Shown here piece after piece: positions 16,945-25,467 of a stretch of 64,000 nucleotides of DNA; within the stretch, counting starts at the first letter, position 1, and each line of letters opens with the position of its first letter. This DNA comes from Candidatus Saccharibacteria bacterium (GTDB lineage Bacteria; Patescibacteriota; Saccharimonadia; Saccharimonadales; Saccharimonadaceae). The notes under the pieces were generated by a model. The model ran no database searches, was not told where the DNA came from, and saw only the letters and a list, made by a program, of their open reading frames with translations. The stretch covers positions 62,001 to 126,000 of the forward strand of contig JAEUQU010000002.1 in assembly GCA_016789455.1 (NCBI GenBank), read 5' to 3'. A program made the position numbers and the translations under genes.

Positions 16945-18069
16945 GTGGTGTTATTCGGACCGGCCAGCCCGACATGGCGGTCACGCGGCGCGGTAGCCGC
17001 CGCACTTCTGGTAGTGCTGATGCTGGTGGCCGGCCTCGTGCTGGCCAGCCGGACATCACCGTTCGACGACAGGGACAACCGCACCAGTACCGGTGCAATG
17101 CGCACGGATGTGCGGTACGAGGGTCATGAAAGCATCATCCTCAATGGCAGCACGCCGATCGCCGACCGGAAGCTCCTGGTGTCACTGGTGACCACAAGGT
17201 GGCAGGAAGGCCCGCCGGAGCATACTCTCGACGGTTTCATCGGCAAGACGGCGCCAAGCCGGCCGATCATCGTCGATACCGGGTCGCAGCCAGCGGTCCG
17301 GCTGCAACTGCCGTTGGAACAGCGGGCCATCGAGGATATCGCCGGCCGTTTTGCAGCCGCGCCCACCAGCGAGCTGATCCCCGGTGTCAACATCATGCCG
17401 GGCAGCTTCAGTATGCTGGCGGCGGCGAACGCCGACGATTTGGTGGCGGGGCGCTTCGACGCTGACGCACTCAGCGGACACCTGTACGAGCACCCGCTGC
17501 TTTACCTGGAGCGCGGCGACGAACTGCGGGCGGTGCTGGTGACGACGGCCGCCGACGTCTCGCCGGAGCAGGCAGAGGGGTGCCGCAGCAAGTACGGCGC
17601 CCAGCCCGGCCAGTACTTTTGGACGCCGCGGGGCCTGATGAGGTACGAGCGGGTTGAGGGGTCGTACGTCGCCGAAGACACGCAGTACCGCACCTGGACG
17701 GCCCGGCCGATCAGCCAATCCTGCACCTGGAGTACGCTGAAGGGCAACTGCCTGCACAAGGCCGCACCGCGCCCGGGCGAGTCGCAACTGCTGGGCCAGG
17801 CGGCGGCCATCGCCGTGCTGCCGTCAGCGATGCTGCAACTCGACCGGGAGAAGCCGGGCGGCGGCGGAGCGCGTGACATCCGCACCGTGCCGACGGTGAC
17901 GGGAGCGGGCGGGCAGGTGGCCGAGTATATCGCCCTGGGCTATAGCTCCGGCGTCAACCCGTCCAGTCCGACATCCTTCGCCGAGCTCATGTTCCGGCAG
18001 ATGCGGTCGGGCGGCAGCGTGTTCGGCGTGGATACGCTGGTCAAGCTGCCGACGGTGGAGATGGCGTAG
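16945..18069 (+). CDS. Membrane-anchored hypothetical protein, 374 aa (GC-rich SD-led class)
   Basis: After a basic N-terminus (SPTWRSRG) one helix (about 15-35) anchors an extracytoplasmic domain of about 330 residues with several Cys (EGCRSKYG, QSCTWSTLKGNC). No family is recognised. GTG codons at 16945 and 16948 are both possible; GAGG lies 4-7 nt upstream. It has its own promoter with a palindromic site and a strong 3' hairpin. Confidence 0.7.
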   Translation: MVLFGPASPTWRSRGAVAAALLVVLMLVAGLVLASRTSPFDDRDNRTSTGAMRTDVRYEGHESIILNGSTPIADRKLLVSLVTTRWQEGPPEHTLDGFIGKTAPSRPIIVDTGSQPAVRLQLPLEQRAIEDIAGRFAAAPTSELIPGVNIMPGSFSMLAAANADDLVAGRFDADALSGHLYEHPLLYLERGDELRAVLVTTAADVSPEQAEGCRSKYGAQPGQYFWTPRGLMRYERVEGSYVAEDTQYRTWTARPISQSCTWSTLKGNCLHKAAPRPGESQLLGQAAAIAVLPSAMLQLDREKPGGGGARDIRTVPTVTGAGGQVAEYIALGYSSGVNPSSPTSFAELMFRQMRSGGSVFGVDTLVKLPTVEMA

Positions 18070-18082
18070 TGCGGCGCCAAAA

Positions 18083-18122
18083 GCCGGGAGGCGGGTGGTG
18101 TGCGCACCGTCCGCCTCCCGGC
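18083..18122 (+). terminator. Hairpin after 16945-18069
   Basis: GCCGGGAGGCGG pairs with CCGCCTCCCGGC, with an inner GGTG/CACC stem; GTTATTTATT follows. It is also the 3' boundary of the convergent gene at 18128. Confidence 0.8.
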
Positions 18123-18127
18123 GTTAT

Positions 18128-18961
18128 TTATTCAAACGTATTGCAGCTGGTCGGCGCGCCGCTGTCGTAGCCGCGGTTGAACCAGGTGGCCCGCTGCTCT
18201 GATGAGCCATGCGTCCAGGTCTCCGGGCTGACCTGTCCTTGCGTTTTTTGCTGGATGCGGTCGTCGCCGACGGCTTCGGCGGCATCGATGGCTTCGCGGA
18301 TTTCGCCCGGCTCAAGCACGCCGGCCTTGGCGACCGAACGGCTCCAGATGCCGGCAAAACAATCCGCTTGCAGCTCCAGGCGGACTGACTGCTCATTGCT
18401 GTTACCGGCGGCCTGCACCTCCTGCATGACGCCCAGTTGCTGCTGCACATGATGGCCAACCTCATGGGCGATGACATACGCTTCGGCCACATCACCGCCG
18501 CTAGCGCCGAAGCGGTTTTTTAATTCGTCAAAGAACGTCTCGTCAAGGTATATGGTCTGGTCCGCAGGGCAGTAATGCGGCCCGACGGCCGAGGTGGCGG
18601 CGCCGCACCCGGATGAGGTGGCGCCGCGGAAGAGCACGAGGCGCGGCTCCTGGTACGACAAGTTATTACGGCTGAATATACCGTTCCACAACTCATTGTT
18701 TGATCCAAGCACCTTGGTGGCGAATGTTTCATAACTGTCCTCACCGGCAAACTCGCCGGATTCAGCCTGCTGGCTTTGGCCTGGCACGGTCTGCAGCTGC
18801 TCCAGGGCATTCTGTACCACCGCCGGGTCGCCGCCCAGCAGGCTGACGGCGAGCGAGATGATGATTCCCAGTGCGCCCAGGCCGCCACCAATAAGGCCGG
18901 GACCCAGGCTGCGCCGATCCTCAACGTTGCCCCGACTGGTTATCTTATCCCAATAGGCCAT
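18128..18961 (-). CDS. ypfJ: Neutral zinc metallopeptidase, YpfJ family
   Basis: The family signature is complete: an N-terminal RRSLGPGLIGGGLGALG segment with one helix, the FFDELKNRFGASGGDVAEAYVIAHEVGHH zinc motif (HExxHH), then LELQADCFAGIWS, which supplies the Glu ligand, and a C-terminal GSSEQRATWFNRGYDSG. These are membrane-anchored peptidases of unknown substrate. Length (277) is normal. GGAG precedes the ATG within a leader of about 25 nt after TACTAT. Confidence 0.92.
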   Translation of the reverse strand: MAYWDKITSRGNVEDRRSLGPGLIGGGLGALGIIISLAVSLLGGDPAVVQNALEQLQTVPGQSQQAESGEFAGEDSYETFATKVLGSNNELWNGIFSRNNLSYQEPRLVLFRGATSSGCGAATSAVGPHYCPADQTIYLDETFFDELKNRFGASGGDVAEAYVIAHEVGHHVQQQLGVMQEVQAAGNSNEQSVRLELQADCFAGIWSRSVAKAGVLEPGEIREAIDAAEAVGDDRIQQKTQGQVSPETWTHGSSEQRATWFNRGYDSGAPTSCNTFE

Positions 18962-19024
18962 GTCTTTTCTCCACGTTTACTGGCCTCATAGTACCTGCAG
19001 CCTTGCGATACAGTATGTAAGAAT

Positions 19025-19645
19025 TCATATAGTGTCATGAGCGCGCCGGCGGTGTGTCCATAGCCGCCACAGCAGACTGCCGGCAATGGCGATGCCGATA
19101 CAGGCGGTGATGGCACTGGCGGTGTTGTTGATCAGGTTCTGGATTTCATCGTAGCGGTTGGCCGCCAGGTAGCCGATGGTCGCCAGCAGGAGCACGTCGA
19201 TGGCGCTGCCGAGGATAGTCAGTCCGGCAAACGCACCGAGCGGCATACGCCGGAACCCGGCCGGCACCGACACCGCCGTCCTGATGCCCGGAATGAAACG
19301 GCCGAAAAAGACGGTCATACCGGCGTGGCGGTCGAACCAGCGGCCGGCCCGTTCGATGTTGCTACGGGTCAGGCCAAGCCATTTGCCGCGGGTGTCGATG
19401 AAGCGGTAGACGGTCTCCTGGCTGGCCTGGCGCGCCAACAGATAGACGGCGATTGATCCGGCGGACGTGCCGATGGTGCCGGCCACGACCGCCGCCGGCA
19501 GCGACAGATGTCCGAACGAGGCCGCCGAACCGACGAACGGCATGATTGATTCGGAAGGGAAGAGGGCCATGACAATGGTGATGCCAAGGTATTTGAGTGA
19601 AATGATAAGTTCGACGGCGTATTCGTACATGCAAGGGTATTCCAC
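19025..19645 (-). CDS. DedA family membrane protein
   Basis: FPSESIMPFVGSAASFG, a Gly-rich helix, RAGRWFDRHAGMTVFFGRFIPGIRTAVSVPAGFRRM and a C-terminal helix pair are the DedA/SNARE-associated pattern. DedA proteins take part in undecaprenyl phosphate or phospholipid recycling across the membrane. The GTG at 19645 lies 5 nt after TATACT, so initiation on a leaderless GTG mRNA is likely; an ATG at 19630 is the alternative. Confidence 0.9.
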   Translation of the reverse strand: MEYPCMYEYAVELIISLKYLGITIVMALFPSESIMPFVGSAASFGHLSLPAAVVAGTIGTSAGSIAVYLLARQASQETVYRFIDTRGKWLGLTRSNIERAGRWFDRHAGMTVFFGRFIPGIRTAVSVPAGFRRMPLGAFAGLTILGSAIDVLLLATIGYLAANRYDEIQNLINNTASAITACIGIAIAGSLLWRLWTHRRRAHDTI

Positions 19646-19717
19646 CTACCAGTATAGCGCGAAAGCCGGCGTGGCAGTTATGCCGTCCCGCCGCAAGGTT
19701 TCTGCTATCATGTGGGT

Positions 19718-20275
19718 ATGATTTCCCACAAAAAGAAAACAGCAAGCAAGACTCCACACAAGACAGCCGGCGGAGCATTTCCCGCCCGGGAGCTGCTCGT
19801 CGGTATCGCTGCCATCCTGGTCGTGTCGGCTGCGGCTATGGCATATGCCATCGGTCAGGCGCAGGATCAGACGGAACCGGCCGGCGAAGCGATCATCGAT
19901 GTCGGCAACGGCCAGACGCATGACGGCAGCCAATCCGTCAAGAAGCCGGCAGACGGCGACCTGACCCAGTTGAGTCAGGTCTCGATGGACATAAAGGATG
20001 ACGGCTACAGCTTGCCGGACATCACCATCAAGCAGGGTACTACCGTCACCTGGACCAACGTCGGCACGCCAGGCCATAACGTCATGCAGGAGCACGGCGG
20101 CGATGGCCATGCCCACGATGCGCCAGTGCTCAGTGAAGTCCGGCCCTATATCCTTGCCGGCGCGGCACTGGGCAAGGGCGAGACGTACAGCTTCACCTTT
20201 GAAGAGACGGGGACATTCCGCTACCACTCCGCGGATAACCACGCGCTGCAGGGCGTGGTGACGGTCGTCGAATAG
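19718..20275 (+). CDS. Membrane-anchored cupredoxin-like protein
   Basis: After a basic N-terminus, one helix (about 24-44) anchors a cupredoxin domain (about 85-185): DITIKQGTTVTWTNVGTPGHNVMQEHG and FEETGTFRYHSADNHALQGVVTV. In blue copper proteins the second element reads YxCxxHxxxM; here Ser replaces Cys and the His is shifted, so the type 1 copper site is incomplete. Extra His residues (EHGGDGHAHD) could bind metal another way. TATCAT lies 6 nt before the ATG. Confidence 0.75.
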   Translation: MISHKKKTASKTPHKTAGGAFPARELLVGIAAILVVSAAAMAYAIGQAQDQTEPAGEAIIDVGNGQTHDGSQSVKKPADGDLTQLSQVSMDIKDDGYSLPDITIKQGTTVTWTNVGTPGHNVMQEHGGDGHAHDAPVLSEVRPYILAGAALGKGETYSFTFEETGTFRYHSADNHALQGVVTVVE

Positions 20276-20287
20276 CTATCGGCAGTA

Positions 20288-20320
20288 TGAAAAAACAGCT
20301 CTGGGATATCCTAGAGCTGT
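20288..20320 (-). terminator. Terminator of 20311-20454
   Basis: On the minus strand ACAGCTCT-GGATATCC-AGAGCTGT forms a long palindrome followed by TTTTTT. The stop codon of the small gene lies inside the first arm. Confidence 0.8.
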
Positions 20321-20454
20321 TTCAGTTCCGCCAGCAGGTCGATGGCGCCGCCGGTCTGGTGCCGGCGCAGGAAGGCATCGATCTCGGCCTCGGCCCGGCG
20401 CTCGGCATTGCTGCGGTAGCGGAAGATGGTCTTTTTGGTCTGATGCTTTTTCAT
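20311..20454 (-). CDS. Small basic protein, 47 aa
   Basis: A short clean frame starting ATG AAA AAG CAT CAG and ending LLAELKQL then TAG. The product is strongly helical and basic at the N-terminus (MKKHQTKKTIFRYRSNAERR), then amphipathic. No family is recognised. It has its own terminator directly on the stop, and an AT-rich box (TTTAAT) about 7 nt before the ATG, which together support a real gene. Confidence 0.6.
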   Translation of the reverse strand: MKKHQTKKTIFRYRSNAERRAEAEIDAFLRRHQTGGAIDLLAELKQL

Positions 20455-20551
20455 AATCACTATTAAACACGTTTGCGGCGCCCGTGCCAGTGAATTTTCT
20501 TACCATAGCCTGCTGACGTGATAGAATAGGGGAAGATTATCAGACACAAAC

Positions 20552-21496
20552 ATGCATATGAATATCGCTGAAAAGGGCATCAGTATACGGCGGCACGGGG
20601 CAGGCTTCACCATTGTGGAGCTGCTTATCGTCATCGTCATTATCGGTATCCTGGCAGTCATCGCCATCGGCGCCTTCAGCCGCGCCCAGGATCAGGCGCG
20701 TACCGCCACCATCCAGTCCGACCTTAAATCCGCCGCCAAGCAGCTGGAGCAGGCTAAAGCCGACACCGGTAATTATCCTGCCACCGGCAGCGGCTTGCCC
20801 GCCAGCCCCAACACTACGTACCAGTACACCTACAACGCCGGCAGTGACACCTATTGCCTGACGGGCCTGAACGGTTCATCGGTCTACCGGGTCAGTAGCG
20901 AGAACCGCAGCCCGGTCAGTGGGAACTGTGCCGTGCCGTTGACCAATCTGGTAGCCAACCCGAGCTATAGCGTCAACTCGACCAACTGGACGACCGGTGG
21001 CTATGGCACTGGCGGCGTGGGATCCACGGTCCGGACGGCAGGTATCGGGCCGACCGGGGGCTATGCCATGCGCAGCACCTGGACGACGGCTTCGACCGCC
21101 GCCGGCCACTCCAGCGGCGTGACGACTAACACGGCTCTTACCAACGGTGCAGTCTATACGGCGTCGTGTTATGTACGGTCCAATCAGGCTATCACGTCGG
21201 CCATGGTTCGGACGCAGGCGGGCTCCTCTACCTACGATTCGCCCGCCGCGACGCTAGTGCCCAACTCATACGCCCGCCTCTCGCATACCTTTACCGTCAA
21301 CTCGGCCAACACATCGTTCACCGTCTCCGGCCGCATCAACAACCTGGCAGGCACCAGCGACGGCCTGACCTTCGACGTCTCCAACTGCATGCTCACCGCC
21401 GGCCCTACACTATACACCTATGCCGACGGCGATTCGCCCGGCTGGACATGGAGCGGTACGGCGGGCGGCTCGGCTTCGAGCGGGCCCTCACTCTGA
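20552..21496 (+). CDS. Type IV prepilin-like protein fused to a beta-sandwich (CBM-like) domain
   Basis: GAGFTIVELLIVIVIIGILAVIAIGAF is a canonical type III signal (cleavage after Gly, Glu at +5), followed by a pilin head with DLKSAAKQLEQAKADTGNYPATGS. From about residue 130 a second domain begins (LVANPSYSVNSTNWTTGG), with a Ser/Thr/Asn-rich beta pattern like CenC/CBM4-type carbohydrate-binding modules. The product could be a surface adhesin tip. The stop TGA overlaps the next ATG by one base. Confidence 0.78.
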   Translation: MHMNIAEKGISIRRHGAGFTIVELLIVIVIIGILAVIAIGAFSRAQDQARTATIQSDLKSAAKQLEQAKADTGNYPATGSGLPASPNTTYQYTYNAGSDTYCLTGLNGSSVYRVSSENRSPVSGNCAVPLTNLVANPSYSVNSTNWTTGGYGTGGVGSTVRTAGIGPTGGYAMRSTWTTASTAAGHSSGVTTNTALTNGAVYTASCYVRSNQAITSAMVRTQAGSSTYDSPAATLVPNSYARLSHTFTVNSANTSFTVSGRINNLAGTSDGLTFDVSNCMLTAGPTLYTYADGDSPGWTWSGTAGGSASSGPSL

Positions 21497-22422
21497 TGGC
21501 CAAGACCCTGAGCGATACCCGTGTCGTCGGCACTTCTTTGCTCGTCAGTATCTCTGATGTCGTCCTTAACCTGTTGGTGGCTGCGGCCACCGGCAGTACG
21601 GTGCTGATATCCCAGGCACTCCAAGGGCTTTCCGATCTGCTGACCGGCGGCCTGTTGCTGCTCGGTGTCAAGCGCTCCAAGCGGGCGGCCGACCGGGCGC
21701 ATCAGTTCGGTTATGGCCGCGAAGTCTTCTTTTGGGTGCTGATGGCCGGCGTGCTGATGTTCTTGGGCACCGGCGGGCTTTCGGTGTACTTCGGGGTGCG
21801 GCAGTTTATCGATCCGGCACCGATTTATAACGTAGCACTGGCCTTCATCATGCTGACCCTCGGCCTGGTATCCAATTTCTATTCCTTCAGCCTGAGTGTC
21901 CGGCGTTTACACCAGACCAACACCCATTCCGGCTGGTGGTGGCAGCTGCGCCATTCCAGCATCGTCGAAACCAAGGCGACGCTGCTCATCGACTTCTTGG
22001 GCACTGTGGCCGCGCTACTGGGTCTGTTGGCCATGACCTGCTACCTTGCCACGGGCGATTCGCGGTTGGACGGGCTGGGCAGTATCGCCATCGGCCTGGT
22101 GATGATGGTGGCCTCGTTCTATCTCATCCGTGATGTCCGCGACCTGATCGTCGGCCGTTCCGTCGACCCGATGCTGGCCGGACGCATCATCGGCACCGTC
22201 GAGTCGGTCAGCGGCGTGCACTCGGTGCTGGACTTGCGGACGATGTATCTGGGCTCAGGCAAGCTGCTGATCATCCTGGAAGTCCACATCCATGATGGCC
22301 TGAGCACGGATCAGATTGAAAAAATCATGGACGATGTCAAGCGCCAGGTCCGGGATGAGATTCCCGAGGCGCATCATATCCAAGTTGAAGTAGAGACGCC
22401 GGACAGTGAATTATATAAGTGA
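21496..22422 (+). CDS. Cation diffusion facilitator (CDF) metal transporter
   Basis: Six helices with the CDF signature: SLLVSISDVVLNLLVAAATGSTVLISQALQGLSDLLTGG, in which Asp and Ser residues form metal site A, HQFGYGREVFFW, the SSIVETKATLLIDF region, and a cytosolic C-terminal domain (RIIGTVESVSGVHSV...LEVHIHDG). CDF proteins export Zn, Mn or Fe in exchange for protons. Site A is altered in places, so the metal cannot be told. Translation is coupled to the pilin gene upstream by TGATG. Confidence 0.85.
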   Translation: MAKTLSDTRVVGTSLLVSISDVVLNLLVAAATGSTVLISQALQGLSDLLTGGLLLLGVKRSKRAADRAHQFGYGREVFFWVLMAGVLMFLGTGGLSVYFGVRQFIDPAPIYNVALAFIMLTLGLVSNFYSFSLSVRRLHQTNTHSGWWWQLRHSSIVETKATLLIDFLGTVAALLGLLAMTCYLATGDSRLDGLGSIAIGLVMMVASFYLIRDVRDLIVGRSVDPMLAGRIIGTVESVSGVHSVLDLRTMYLGSGKLLIILEVHIHDGLSTDQIEKIMDDVKRQVRDEIPEAHHIQVEVETPDSELYK

Positions 22423-22488
22423 TATAGCATACTTCTTATGTTTTGTCAAGGGGTTTAGCTTACACCCGAGCCTGCTACAATAATGCCA

Positions 22489-22824
22489 ATGAGTCATCCG
22501 CATCACCATCAAGCACTGCGCAGGCGGCGCACTGCCCGGCGGGCCAAGAAGACTGCGTCCGGGCGGGGATTGGCGCTGCTTGATAAGGCCATTATCGTGC
22601 TGGGCCTGCTTAATACTGTCGCGACGTTGCCGCAGGTGCTGCAGATCTGGATCGGGCGGGATGCCAGCGGCGTGTCGTTATTTTCGTGGGCATATTACGT
22701 CGTGTTTGCGGTACTGCTGCTGATATATGGCATCGCCCACCGCGAGAAACCGATCATCGTCACGTATTCCGGTGGTGTCGTCTGCTATTCATTAATCGTC
22801 GTCGGTATCGTATTGTATAGCTAA
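22489..22824 (+). CDS. SemiSWEET-type PQ-loop transporter
   Basis: Three helices with the PQ-loop TVATLPQVLQIW and the SGVSLFSWAYYVV element that define SemiSWEET sugar transporters; these work as homodimers. The N-terminus is His/Arg-rich. TACAAT (22476-22481) is followed by ATG at +1 and +7 nt; the second ATG (22489) fits the usual spacing here. Confidence 0.85.
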   Translation: MSHPHHHQALRRRRTARRAKKTASGRGLALLDKAIIVLGLLNTVATLPQVLQIWIGRDASGVSLFSWAYYVVFAVLLLIYGIAHREKPIIVTYSGGVVCYSLIVVGIVLYS

Positions 22825-22862
22825 GTAAAGCGGGTTCGGTGGGCGCCTGAAAGGGAGGCCAT

Positions 22863-23894
22863 ATGAACAGATTGCCGGTATGGAGTGAGCGTGAGCGGCC
22901 GACGACGGTTCTTATTGACCACCCCGAGGATGGGCGGGACATCTACACTTTGCCGCCGGGGGATGAGGAAAAGCATCCTGACTATCTGGCGTGGGTCAAT
23001 GGGCACCGGCAACATCTACAGGGGCTGTTTGCTGCTATTCATCCGCAGACAGCCGAGCGGCTGGCGGCACGCGGCATCGAGCTAAGCGATGTCAATGATA
23101 CGGTGGCTGACATTACCGGCCGGCTGCCGTATCCGGAGCGCCGCATCATCACTGCATCTGACGCGCGTGGTAACGGCTATTACCGTGAGGCGGCGGCACA
23201 GGGCTTTTATGACCTTAATATGAAAGAGGGTGACTGGGAGGCATACGCCCAATTCCAGCACGTACTGCAGTTTATCCGCCTGCGGGGTGGCTATATCAAC
23301 CGGGCGCCAGTGCCGGATGTGGTTGATACGGTGGCGAACATGCTTGGCCGTGCGGCGCTGTGCACGCATGTGTACACGCACATCGACTACACAGGCGAGC
23401 GGCCGGCGGTATATAACTGGAACGGCTATGCCTGGCGGTATGATGATGAGTATGTGGGCCAGTGGATAGAAAATGCCTCGGCGGCCAAGGTGGCGGCGGT
23501 AACGCGGGCGCGGCTTGGCGTCGGTGGCGGGCGGGTAGACCTGGGGGAGTCCCTGGCGGCACCGTACCAGGAGCGGCGGGGCTTCGGGGCGGGGGCTGTC
23601 GGCGCAATGACGCTCGATGTACTGAATACGGCCGGCGGTCACGGTAGCTCGGCTGGTCTTTATGAGCCGATCTGGCGCTTCATGGCGAGTGGACAGGATG
23701 AGGGGCACCGGGATGAATTGGCGGTCATGGTGGCACAGGCGACTGATCTGGCCATGAGCTTGGAGGAGCTGGAATCACAGATTGAGACAGTGGATGGCCT
23801 GCCGCTGGAGTTTTTGGAACGCGTGGAAGAAGTCTGCGGCGTTGAAGCAAGCCGGCGCCCGTCAGGGGCGGTGCGCCAGCTGGGGGTGTACTGA
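22863..23894 (+). CDS. Hypothetical protein, 343 aa
   Basis: A soluble acidic protein with no family I recognise; it is helical, with aromatic-rich segments (EGDWEAYAQFQHVL, YNWNGYAWRYDDEYVG). AGGGAGG before the ATG sets the start. It shares compositional style, including AAD/ERR-rich helices, with the protein at 59111-59980 (SLRVLMAMQRRPG there), but I see no firm alignment. The stop overlaps a following ATG by one base. Confidence 0.65.
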   Translation: MNRLPVWSERERPTTVLIDHPEDGRDIYTLPPGDEEKHPDYLAWVNGHRQHLQGLFAAIHPQTAERLAARGIELSDVNDTVADITGRLPYPERRIITASDARGNGYYREAAAQGFYDLNMKEGDWEAYAQFQHVLQFIRLRGGYINRAPVPDVVDTVANMLGRAALCTHVYTHIDYTGERPAVYNWNGYAWRYDDEYVGQWIENASAAKVAAVTRARLGVGGGRVDLGESLAAPYQERRGFGAGAVGAMTLDVLNTAGGHGSSAGLYEPIWRFMASGQDEGHRDELAVMVAQATDLAMSLEELESQIETVDGLPLEFLERVEEVCGVEASRRPSGAVRQLGVY

Positions 23895-24268
23895 TGGTGA
23901 GGGCCGGGGTCGAAGGGCGGCTGCTGCAGGCGCTCTCGTTGCCGAATGAGCATGACCGGCTGATTCCGCGGCATGGCTTGCCGGCAGATACTGATTACGC
24001 GCGCCGGATCGTGGCAAGTTTCGCGCTGTTCACCGTCATGGCGGCCCGCGAGACAGCTGGTCACAGTGCCGCATCCTACCGTAAGTTTGATGTCGGGGCG
24101 GAGAGGTCCCGGGCGTCAGTTTCCAACTGGGGCGGGAAGCGGCAGCGTGGGATGCAACGGTTGTTCCGTATCTTTCAGCGCACTATATGCACCCTCAGGT
24201 CTATGATGGAGAATCTATCCCTGATTCATCCGTGCCGTCCTCATCATCTTCGTAGCGATCAGTGTTGA
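23894..24268 (+). CDS. Possible short coupled gene, 124 aa
   Basis: It begins in the stop codon of the previous gene (TGATG), and the first 90 residues look protein-like (PADTDYARRIVASFALFTVMAARE). The last third has low-quality composition and overlaps the minus-strand gene 24201-24371, so the real end may be earlier (frameshift) or the frame may be spurious. Confidence 0.4.
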   Translation: MVRAGVEGRLLQALSLPNEHDRLIPRHGLPADTDYARRIVASFALFTVMAARETAGHSAASYRKFDVGAERSRASVSNWGGKRQRGMQRLFRIFQRTICTLRSMMENLSLIHPCRPHHLRSDQC

Positions 24269-24371
24269 GTGGCGTGCTGTCGTCCGCCTGCGGGTTATCG
24301 GTATCAAACTCACCACTGACGGGCAGGTGGCCATCGGCGTGCGGGTTGGATGCGGTATCGTCATCTGTCAT
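24201..24371 (-). CDS. Small acidic protein, 56 aa
   Basis: Read on the minus strand, AAGGAG then seven bases then ATG starts MTDDDTASNPHADGH and the frame ends DESGIDSPS TAG. About a third of the residues are Asp or Glu and there is no predicted fold, so it is probably disordered. It lies immediately downstream (21 bp) of the SDR gene on the same strand and may be the last gene of the stress-type operon 26496-24201. Confidence 0.6.
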   Translation of the reverse strand: MTDDDTASNPHADGHLPVSGEFDTDNPQADDSTPLNTDRYEDDEDGTDESGIDSPS

Positions 24372-24392
24372 GAACATACTCCTTTTTAATGG

Positions 24393-25451
24393 TTACTTAC
24401 CGGTCATGGGGTGTGTACGGTGCTGCCGCCAAAGCATCAGCCCGGCACCGGCCAACGCTACCAGGCCTGCCGTCGCGACGCCGACCATCTTATTGAGCTG
24501 GTCGGCCCGGATGCGCCGGTCGCGCCAGCCGCCAGCAACGCCCGTGTTGCCGATGAGCGGGGCAAAGAGGTTGCCGGCGGTCTTGTCTTCGGCATGTTCG
24601 CCAAGGTGGTCGCGGTCGTAAAAGGCGGCCATCTTCTGCTCGTAACGGCCAGGCATCAGGGCGTACTCCAATGCCATCAGTTTGCCGGCAGGGCCGATGA
24701 TGGCTTCGCGCCTGGGGTGCTTGGCCAGCTTGACGATGTGTTTGGCCACATACCCCGCATCGTAGACCGGTTCCAATGCTACGACTTCGCGGTCGGTGTG
24801 GTTGGCGGCGTTCTGGAATAGGTTAGTATCGACCGAGGCCGGCATGACGGTGGTGACATGGATCGCATCAGCCAATCCGTCCAGCTGCAGTTCCATGCGC
24901 AAACTGGCCGAGAGGCCGCGGATGGCGTATTTACTGGCCACATAAGCGCTGGTGTAGGGCTGGGGTGCCTGGGCGGTGACCGAGCTGACGTTGATCAGGG
25001 TGCCATGCCCCTGGTGCTTGAACTGTTTGATAGCGGTACGGGCGCCATGGATGTAGCCAAAGAGATTGGTCTCGATGACCCGGCGGTACTCGTCGGACGG
25101 GGCGGTCTCGAATTTGGCAAAAAGCGAGACGGCGGCGTTGTTGACCCAGATGTCGATATGGCCAAAGGCCCGGATGGCCATTTCGGCCGCTTTCTGCACG
25201 GCGGTCTCGTCGGTGACGTCGGCGACGGCGATGACGGCACGGACGCCCTGCTCCTCGCACTCTTTAGCAATGGCGTGCAGCTCGGCCTGGCGCCGGGCCA
25301 GCAGCGCCACGTCGTATCCCTGGCGTGCAAATTCCAGCGCCGTCGCCCGGCCGATGCCGCTGGTGGCGCCGGTGATGAGGGCTACCCTGTCCGGGCGTTC
25401 CCGGGGCACGGTGTCCTGGGCATGTTCTGTGATGGTGTCTTTCTGAGCCAT
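24393..25451 (-). CDS. Short-chain dehydrogenase/reductase with C-terminal membrane helix
   Basis: ALITGATSGIGRATALEF binds the cofactor, NNAAVSLF is the structural motif, and YVASKYAIRG provides the catalytic Tyr and Lys. The protein is long for the family (352 residues): an extension of about 90 residues ends in a hydrophobic helix (MVGVATAGLVALAGAGLMLW), suggesting membrane attachment. This layout is like the DltE/YqjQ-type SDRs found in general-stress islands. AGGAGG precedes the ATG. It is 16 bp from the P450-like gene. Confidence 0.88.
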   Translation of the reverse strand: MAQKDTITEHAQDTVPRERPDRVALITGATSGIGRATALEFARQGYDVALLARRQAELHAIAKECEEQGVRAVIAVADVTDETAVQKAAEMAIRAFGHIDIWVNNAAVSLFAKFETAPSDEYRRVIETNLFGYIHGARTAIKQFKHQGHGTLINVSSVTAQAPQPYTSAYVASKYAIRGLSASLRMELQLDGLADAIHVTTVMPASVDTNLFQNAANHTDREVVALEPVYDAGYVAKHIVKLAKHPRREAIIGPAGKLMALEYALMPGRYEQKMAAFYDRDHLGEHAEDKTAGNLFAPLIGNTGVAGGWRDRRIRADQLNKMVGVATAGLVALAGAGLMLWRQHRTHPMTGK

Positions 25452-25467
25452 ATGCGACCTCCTCTGA

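Noticed and set aside
21166-21495. N-terminal extension of the CDF transporter gene
   Set aside because: The extension lies in the pilin-CBM gene in another frame; the ATG at 21496 gives the family N-terminus and is coupled to the upstream stop.
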